Program-made: the position numbers and the translations under genes | Notes under the pieces: model-generated | Told to the model about the DNA's origin: nothing | What the model saw: only the letters and a program-made list of their open reading frames with translations | Databases searched by the model: none | DNA from: an uncultured Alphaproteobacteria bacterium | GTDB taxonomy: Bacteria; Pseudomonadota; Alphaproteobacteria; Rickettsiales; UBA1997 | Assembly (NCBI GenBank): GCA_903937405.1 | Contig: CAIZZE010000005.1 | Span: 1 to 47,526, forward strand | Direction: 5' to 3' | Length of the DNA: 47,526 bases | Shown: in pieces, positions 42,202-47,526 of the stretch | Position numbering within the stretch: position 1 is the stretch's first letter | Layout: each line of letters starts with the position of its first letter

Positions 42202-44250
42202 ATGTCAAAAATATTCGCTCAGGTTTTGTTGCCTTTGGCGCTTAATGAACCTTTCAGCTATTTGGCTGAAATCGAAATTGAGCGCGGCGATGTTGTGCGC
42301 GTGCAGTTTGGCAAAAAGGAAATTTGGGGCGTTGTGGTTGGCGTAAGCAATGATGCGCCAGAAAATGTGAAAATTGAGAAATTTAAAAAAATTATTGAAG
42401 TAAATAAGCGTTTAAAATTATCAAAAAACCAGTTAAAATTTATTGAGATTATTGCTTCGTACAATCTTGCCAGTCAAGGTTTGGTGCTTCGTGCTTTTAT
42501 CGGGATTTTAAATTCGGATAAAGTTAAAAAAGAATCAGCGCCAAAAAATCAGGAATTTAGAAAAGAAAATTTTTCCTTAAAAAAACTTTTGCCAAAACAG
42601 CAAAAAATTGTTGATGAGCTGCAAGAAAAAATGGCAGAAAATCCTCATTTCATCGGGCTTCTTGATGGAGTTACTGGCTCTGGCAAAACTGAAATTTATT
42701 TTGCGCTAATCGCGCAGATCCTGAAACAAGTTCAGGATGACGGAGTTTGTTTGGACTCGACCCCGCCACATCGTCATCCTGAACTTGTTTCAGGATCTAT
42801 GCAAGCTCCGCAAGTCTTAATCCTTCTTCCTGAAATCGCTTTAACCAGCCAACTTTTACTGCGCTTCAAAGAACAATTTGGTTTTGATCCGGCGCTTTGG
42901 CATTCCAAAATTTCTAAAAAAGAAAAGCGCGAAATTTTTTACGGCGTTGCCCAAGGTTCAGTTAAAGTCTTGATCGGCGCGCGTTCGGCACTTCTTTTGC
43001 CTTTCAAAAATCTAAAGTTAATTGTGATTGATGAAGAGCATGATTCATCTTTCAAACAAGAAGATGTTTTTAATTTTCACGCTCGCGATATGGCGATTGT
43101 GAAAGCGAAACTAGAAAATTTTCCAATCATTTTATCTTCAGCAACTCCAGCAATTGAAACTTACTCCAACGCTACTTCCAGCAAATATCATCATTTCATT
43201 TTAGAACAAAGTTTTGGTCAAAAAAATGCGATTGAAATGGTGGATTTGCGTCGTGAAAAATTTCAAGCAAATGAATTTTTATCACAAAAATTACGCGAAG
43301 AAATTGCTAAAAATTTAGCTTTAAAAAAACAAACTTTATTATTTTTAAATCGCCGTGGATATGCGCCAGTCACGCTTTGCAAAACTTGTGGAAAAAAATA
43401 TGATTGCCCAGATTGCGATTTTCATTTGGTGCTTCACAAGTCAAAAAAGAAATTAATTTGTCATCATTGCGGACATCACGAACATTTGCTTTCTAATTGT
43501 AAATTTTGCGGTGAAAAAGATGCCATAATTTCAATTGGAACTGGTGTTGAAAAGGTTGAAGAAGAAGTGCGCGCTACTTTTGTTGATGCCAGAATTGCGG
43601 TAATTACAAGTGACAATGTTTCAAATTTTGCCGAAGTTGACAAATTGGTAAAACAAATTTTAAACAGCGAAATTGATATAATTATTGGAACGCAAATGAT
43701 CGCCAAAGGTCATGATTTTCCTGATCTCACGCTGGTTGGAATTATTGATGCCGATTCGTCGCTTTATTCATCAGAATTGCGCGCTTTGGAAAAAACTTAC
43801 CAAATTTTAATGCAAGTAATTGGTCGTGCCGGAAGGCGTGAAGATGTAGGAAAAATTATCATTCAAACTTACAATCCGCAGAATTTTATTTTTGAAAAAA
43901 TAATTGAAAGCGACAAAAAAAGTTTCTACGAATTTGAAACTAAAAACCGTCGCGCCTTAGATCTGCCGCCATTTTCGAGATTAACACGTTTTGAAATAAG
44001 TTCATTTTCAGAAAGCGAAGCAAAGAATTTTGCTAAAAAATTAATTCAGCATTTTCCAATTGATGATAAAATTGAAATTTTTGGACCCGCGCCAGCCGCT
44101 CTTCAACGCCTAAAAAACCGCCATCATTTTTTGGTGAATTTGAAAACTGCTAAAAAAGTCAATCTACAGAAATTAGTTGTGGATGTGATGAAAAATCTTG
44201 AAATTCCTAAATCAGTGCGAGTTAGAATTGATGTCGATCCTATAAGTTAA
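42202..44250 (+). CDS. priA: Primosomal replication-restart helicase PriA with repeat insertion
   Basis: PriA reloads the replication fork. The start at 42202 (MSKIFAQVLLPLAL) fits the family; an upstream ATG at 42127 would add 25 unrelated residues. Length is 682. Walker A is GVTGSGKTE, Walker B/DExH is VIDEEHDSSFKQ, and eight cysteines of the zinc site lie in CKTCGKK, CPDC, CHHC and CKFCG. Between Walker A and LLPEIALTSQ an extra stretch of about 28 residues (172-199, with ILKQVQDDG and RHPELVSGS) comes from a family A palindromic element that keeps the frame. The gene ends 19 bases before the CRISPR array. Confidence 0.96.
   Translation: MSKIFAQVLLPLALNEPFSYLAEIEIERGDVVRVQFGKKEIWGVVVGVSNDAPENVKIEKFKKIIEVNKRLKLSKNQLKFIEIIASYNLASQGLVLRAFIGILNSDKVKKESAPKNQEFRKENFSLKKLLPKQQKIVDELQEKMAENPHFIGLLDGVTGSGKTEIYFALIAQILKQVQDDGVCLDSTPPHRHPELVSGSMQAPQVLILLPEIALTSQLLLRFKEQFGFDPALWHSKISKKEKREIFYGVAQGSVKVLIGARSALLLPFKNLKLIVIDEEHDSSFKQEDVFNFHARDMAIVKAKLENFPIILSSATPAIETYSNATSSKYHHFILEQSFGQKNAIEMVDLRREKFQANEFLSQKLREEIAKNLALKKQTLLFLNRRGYAPVTLCKTCGKKYDCPDCDFHLVLHKSKKKLICHHCGHHEHLLSNCKFCGEKDAIISIGTGVEKVEEEVRATFVDARIAVITSDNVSNFAEVDKLVKQILNSEIDIIIGTQMIAKGHDFPDLTLVGIIDADSSLYSSELRALEKTYQILMQVIGRAGRREDVGKIIIQTYNPQNFIFEKIIESDKKSFYEFETKNRRALDLPPFSRLTRFEISSFSESEAKNFAKKLIQHFPIDDKIEIFGPAPAALQRLKNRHHFLVNLKTAKKVNLQKLVVDVMKNLEIPKSVRVRIDVDPIS
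42716..42798. repeat. Palindromic element, family A, inside priA
   Basis: Perfect inverted arms of 27 bases (42716-42742 and 42772-42798), built on GATCCTGAAACAAGTTCAGG, flank a 29-base centre. The arms are the same as in the intergenic copies. The element is read through in frame, giving ILKQVQDDG from the left arm and RHPELVSGS from the right. Confidence 0.93.
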
Positions 44251-44257
44251 TTCCCGT
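44249..44257 (+). repeat. Possible degenerate repeat piece at the left end of the array
   Basis: AATTCCCGT, identical to positions 19-27 of the CRISPR repeat, lies directly before the first full repeat and overlaps the priA stop codon. The following TATAAAGTCTT is only loosely like the repeat end. No room for a spacer remains. Confidence 0.35.
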
Positions 44258-44269
44258 TATAAAGTCTTC

Positions 44270-47200
44270 GTTCCAGCTTGACCGCAAATTCCCGTCGTCT
44301 AGTTTGATTTAGGCGATGATATTATTGTTCGTGGCGTTCCAGCTTGACCGCAAATTCCCGTCGTCTAGTTTTAGTAAGAATATTGACCTTTTTATTTAAG
44401 TGTTCCAGCTTGACCGCAAATTCCCGTCGTCTAGTTTGTTTGTTGCGCTAATTCTTAAAGAGTTTTCGTTCCAGCTTGACCGCAAATTCCCGTCGTCTAG
44501 TTTACCTGAAATAATAGCGTTTTAAATAATGATGTTCCAGCTTGACCGCAAATTCCCGTCGTCTAGTTTCATAGCAAAAACAATTGAGCAAGATTGTGTG
44601 TTCCAGCTTGACCGCAAATTCCCGTCGTCTAGTTTCAAAGCTTCTCACGGCAATAGAATCCAACAGTTCCAGCTTGACCGCAAATTCCCGTCGTCTAGTT
44701 TCTAATTCAATTTCAAGATTTACTTGAGTGTGTTCCAGCTTGACCGCAAATTCCCGTCGTCTAGTTTCAGATTTAAAAGTAACTTCCTCAATTCTAAGTT
44801 CCAGCTTGACCGCAAATTCCCGTCGTCTAGTTTTCTTTACAGCGACAAAGCTAATTGCTGACGGTTCCAGCTTGACCGCAAATTCCCGTCGTCTAGTTTT
44901 ATAGGTGAAAGCTGTTGTGCTAGTGACTGGTTCCAGCTTGACCGCAAATTCCCGTCGTCTAGTTTTAATTGAATCCTTGGCTAGCTTACCTTTTGGTTCC
45001 AGCTTGACCGCAAATTCCCGTCGTCTAGTTTCCATTCCTAAATGCTTAGCAATCCATTTGTGTTCCAGCTTGACCGCAAATTCCCGTCGTCTAGTTTTTG
45101 CCTTGTGAACTGAATAAAAGATTGGTGGTTCCAGCTTGACCGCAAATTCCCGTCGTCTAGTTTTAAAACCATTTTAAAGTGTAAATCCCTATCGGTTCCA
45201 GCTTGACCGCAAATTCCCGTCGTCTAGTTTTTATTATCTGATCGGGTGTTTCTTTAATTGGTTCCAGCTTGACCGCAAATTCCCGTCGTCTAGTTTGTCT
45301 ACCGCTTAATCTTCGTAATGCGGTTAGTTCCAGCTTGACCGCAAATTCCCGTCGTCTAGTTTTTTCCTTCTTCTCTGTCAAAAATATCTTTAGTTCCAGC
45401 TTGACCGCAAATTCCCGTCGTCTAGTTTTGTACAAAACCGCAATAACAGCAAATAAGAGTTCCAGCTTGACCGCAAATTCCCGTCGTCTAGTTTAAATGG
45501 GATGGGAATAAATATCAAACCGCTGTTCCAGCTTGACCGCAAATTCCCGTCGTCTAGTTTGGAGTTCCCGAAACTTCGTAAGTGAATTGAGTTCCAGCTT
45601 GACCGCAAATTCCCGTCGTCTAGTTTTTGGGGCGTTGTTTTGCCGACAATTCAAGAGTTCCAGCTTGACCGCAAATTCCCGTCGTCTAGTTTTGTAAAAG
45701 TCTTTTCGTTCTTTTAGCGATTGTTCCAGCTTGACCGCAAATTCCCGTCGTCTAGTTTATATAAAGTACGAATCACCAAATATATCCAGTTCCAGCTTGA
45801 CCGCAAATTCCCGTCGTCTAGTTTACCAAGTCAAACCCCCGCTGTTATTACAGGGTTCCAGCTTGACCGCAAATTCCCGTCGTCTAGTTTCGACTTTTAA
45901 AGGACAAGCAATGGGTGAGAGTTCCAGCTTGACCGCAAATTCCCGTCGTCTAGTTTGTTTGTACCCAAATTCTCGTCACGCCCGCAGTTCCAGCTTGACC
46001 GCAAATTCCCGTCGTCTAGTTTCCGTCTTTCAAAGTTCTGATGTGTTTGTGCGTTCCAGCTTGACCGCAAATTCCCGTCGTCTAGTTTGTTTGGGATTAT
46101 TTCGCATCCTTCCCTCCGGTTCCAGCTTGACCGCAAATTCCCGTCGTCTAGTTTGACCTGTTATTTTTTCACCAATCTCTCTTGGTTCCAGCTTGACCGC
46201 AAATTCCCGTCGTCTAGTTTGATTCGATGAAAACAATGATAATATTCAAGGTTCCAGCTTGACCGCAAATTCCCGTCGTCTAGTTTTTTTCGTCAGTCAT
46301 AGGGTTGTTCCGTGTTGTTCCAGCTTGACCGCAAATTCCCGTCGTCTAGTTTTAGCAGCATCAACGGCATCAAGACTTGCTGTTCCAGCTTGACCGCAAA
46401 TTCCCGTCGTCTAGTTTAAATCTTAATCTCCGCAAGAATTGCCCCGTGTTCCAGCTTGACCGCAAATTCCCGTCGTCTAGTTTGAAATATAAACCCGAGT
46501 GTATTTATCTTCAGTTCCAGCTTGACCGCAAATTCCCGTCGTCTAGTTTTTTAAAAAAAATAAGTAATCCATATTAATTGTTCCAGCTTGACCGCAAATT
46601 CCCGTCGTCTAGTTTATGTCTGATTCGCGAGTGAAGAAACCAATTGTTCCAGCTTGACCGCAAATTCCCGTCGTCTAGTTTAGCTGGAGTTAAGACATTT
46701 AACGACGACGTGTTCCAGCTTGACCGCAAATTCCCGTCGTCTAGTTTTGAATTTCATTTTCTATTTAAAAGTTCTTTGTTCCAGCTTGACCGCAAATTCC
46801 CGTCGTCTAGTTTTGTTGGCAAATTGTCTTTCCGTCATTGAAAGTTCCAGCTTGACCGCAAATTCCCGTCGTCTAGTTTAGGCTTCCAAATCTTCATCCA
46901 ATTGCTCTTGTTCCAGCTTGACCGCAAATTCCCGTCGTCTAGTTTTGGTATGATTTACTGCTATTTACTAACCGCGTTCCAGCTTGACCGCAAATTCCCG
47001 TCGTCTAGTTTGCTCCTTTTGCGGACAGTCAGCCCCTGATGGTTCCAGCTTGACCGCAAATTCCCGTCGTCTAGTTTCTCGGTTAATCTCATTGGCTGAT
47101 TGCTTTAGTTCCAGCTTGACCGCAAATTCCCGTCGTCTAGTTTTGTTGTAAGCAGAAAGTTTTCCATCTTGATGTTCCAGCTTGACCGCAAATTCCCGTC

Positions 47201-47341
47201 GTCTAGTTTTAATGTTTGGATCGATGTGCTTTGAATTGTGTTCCAGCTTGACCGCAAATTCCCGTCGTCTAGTTTTTTATTGTCAATCATTATTTTTTAA
47301 TCACTGTTCCAGCTTGACCGCAAATTCCCGTCGTCTAGTTT
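44270..47341 (+). CRISPR. CRISPR array, 47 repeats of 36 bp, 46 spacers
   Basis: The repeat starts GTTCCAGCTTGACCGC and ends CGTCGTCTAGTTT (+ strand). All 47 copies look identical, from 44270-44305 to 47306-47341. Spacers are 30 bases, except the 14th (45164-45194, 31) and the 32nd (46353-46381, 29). No spacer is obviously repeated. The 36/30 period fits type II arrays (also some type V). Each repeat contains TTGACC (positions 9-14) and TAGTTT (31-36), 16 bases apart, a promoter-like pattern. The left end sits 19 bases after priA, leaving no room for a leader; an AT-rich stretch follows the right end. No cas gene or tracrRNA anti-repeat was found in the window. Confidence 0.99.
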
Positions 47342-47420
47342 ATCCCAAATCCGTCATTAGAAAAAAATCCACACAAAAAGTCGTTCAATTTTTCTCTATT
47401 TCTTAGGCCAATTTCCTTCT
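47342..47420. promoter_or_regulatory. AT-rich leader-like stretch right of the array
   Basis: 79 bases of mainly A/T (with GAAAAAAATCC and CAATTTTTCTC) between the last repeat and the stop codon of a minus-strand gene. It is the only available place for a leader. A short hairpin CCTTC-TTCAC-GAAGG (47415-47429) overlaps the 3' end of that gene and might act as a terminator. Confidence 0.4.
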
Positions 47421-47526
47421 TCACGAAGGTTCAAAAATTGAGTTGAAACGAATTGGTTTTTGGAAGTTGGTGGATTCTTCCCAGAGGTTGGTGATCCAGC
47501 CTCGTTTTTGCATTGAGGCTGCTAGA
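47421..47526 (-). CDS. 3' end of an unidentified gene (partial, runs off window)
   Basis: On the minus strand the frame reads LAASMQKRGWITNLWEES then TNFQKPIRFNSIFEPS and stops. I see no clear family match. Its place and direction next to the array would suit the last gene of a cas operon (cas2 is common there in type II systems), or a transposase. The short length prevents a decision. Confidence 0.45.
   Translation of the reverse strand, partial: LAASMQKRGWITNLWEESTNFQKPIRFNSIFEPS

Noticed and set aside
45297-45326. Hairpin ACCGC...GCGGT within a CRISPR spacer
   Set aside because: Probably reflects the protospacer source, such as a phage terminator; a single spacer is not a signal.
44306-47305. 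Spacers matching other parts of this window (self-targeting)
   Set aside because: None was noticed, but the comparison by eye was not exhaustive on both strands.
44502-47406. Open frames across the CRISPR array with repeating RRREFAVKLE, LTANSRRLV, KLDDGNLRSSWN and QLDRKFPSSS
   Set aside because: They are translations of the 36-base repeat in different frames. The 66-base period is a multiple of three, so a frame stays open over several units. No start context or non-repeat part.

Overview
The window is a 47.5 kb piece of an AT-rich alphaproteobacterial chromosome. The gene content is mostly housekeeping. Several traits point to the Alphaproteobacteria: a fused ispD-ispF gene, a DUF2628 protein, MidA (NDUFAF7-like), Trm112 next to rlmE, and hemE beside a region with DnaA boxes and a CtrA-like site. 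Palindromic repeats between genes, and inside at least one gene, recall the Rickettsiales. However, pyrB, purK, bioB, hisH and polyamine genes show a less reduced metabolism than classical Rickettsia. I cannot name the genus.

Layout. 0-5.4 kb: a polyamine pair (ornithine decarboxylase and a deoxyhypusine-synthase-like protein), then a compact operon bolA-grxD-ABC ATPase-pyrB. 5.4-9.3 kb: truB-rpsO-pnp, with an unusual Arg/Asp-rich tail on Pnp. 9.3-12.4 kb: a partial F1 ATP synthase operon, atpH-atpA-atpG, without atpD/atpC. 12.5-20.2 kb: an M14-family desuccinylase-like protein, an agmatinase-family enzyme, purK, trm112-rlmE, then midA-bioB-ridA-threonine dehydratase. 20.2-22.9 kb: a lone single-chain restriction-modification-specificity gene. 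22.9-25.2 kb: rpmI-rplT-DUF2628-hisH and a CAU-anticodon tRNA. 25.2-29.7 kb: grpE, clpP-clpX, a second bolA, a candidate chromosomal replication origin (28.41-28.67 kb) and hemE. 29.7-37 kb: a MurU-like nucleotidyltransferase, a TPM-domain protein beside the remnant of a second TPM gene, a broken ABC exporter that has lost its Walker A, nadC, a tetratricopeptide-like protein, an ABC-2-like permease and a secretin. 37-44.3 kb: nuoF-ispDF, a membrane protein of unknown function, a DUF374 acyltransferase, transaldolase and priA. 44.27-47.34 kb: a CRISPR array of 47 repeats that look identical. After it comes a short AT-rich stretch and the 3' end of an unidentified minus-strand gene running off the window.

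Most genes left of the candidate origin are on the minus strand, so they are transcribed away from it, as expected for leading-strand genes. At least three families of palindromic elements sit at operon ends, where they may act as terminators. One copy lies in frame inside priA between the Walker A motif and the DEEH box, and adds about 28 residues.

The main points of interest are: (1) each CRISPR repeat carries a promoter-like TTGACC-N16-TAGTTT, suggesting that each spacer has its own start, as in some type II-C arrays; (2) the candidate oriC beside hemE; (3) the in-frame palindromic insertion in PriA; (4) the charged tail on Pnp; (5) the fused restriction enzyme. No cas gene can be recognised in the window. 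The CRISPR type is inferred only from repeat and spacer lengths and the promoter-like pattern. All family calls come from reading motifs, not from a database search.
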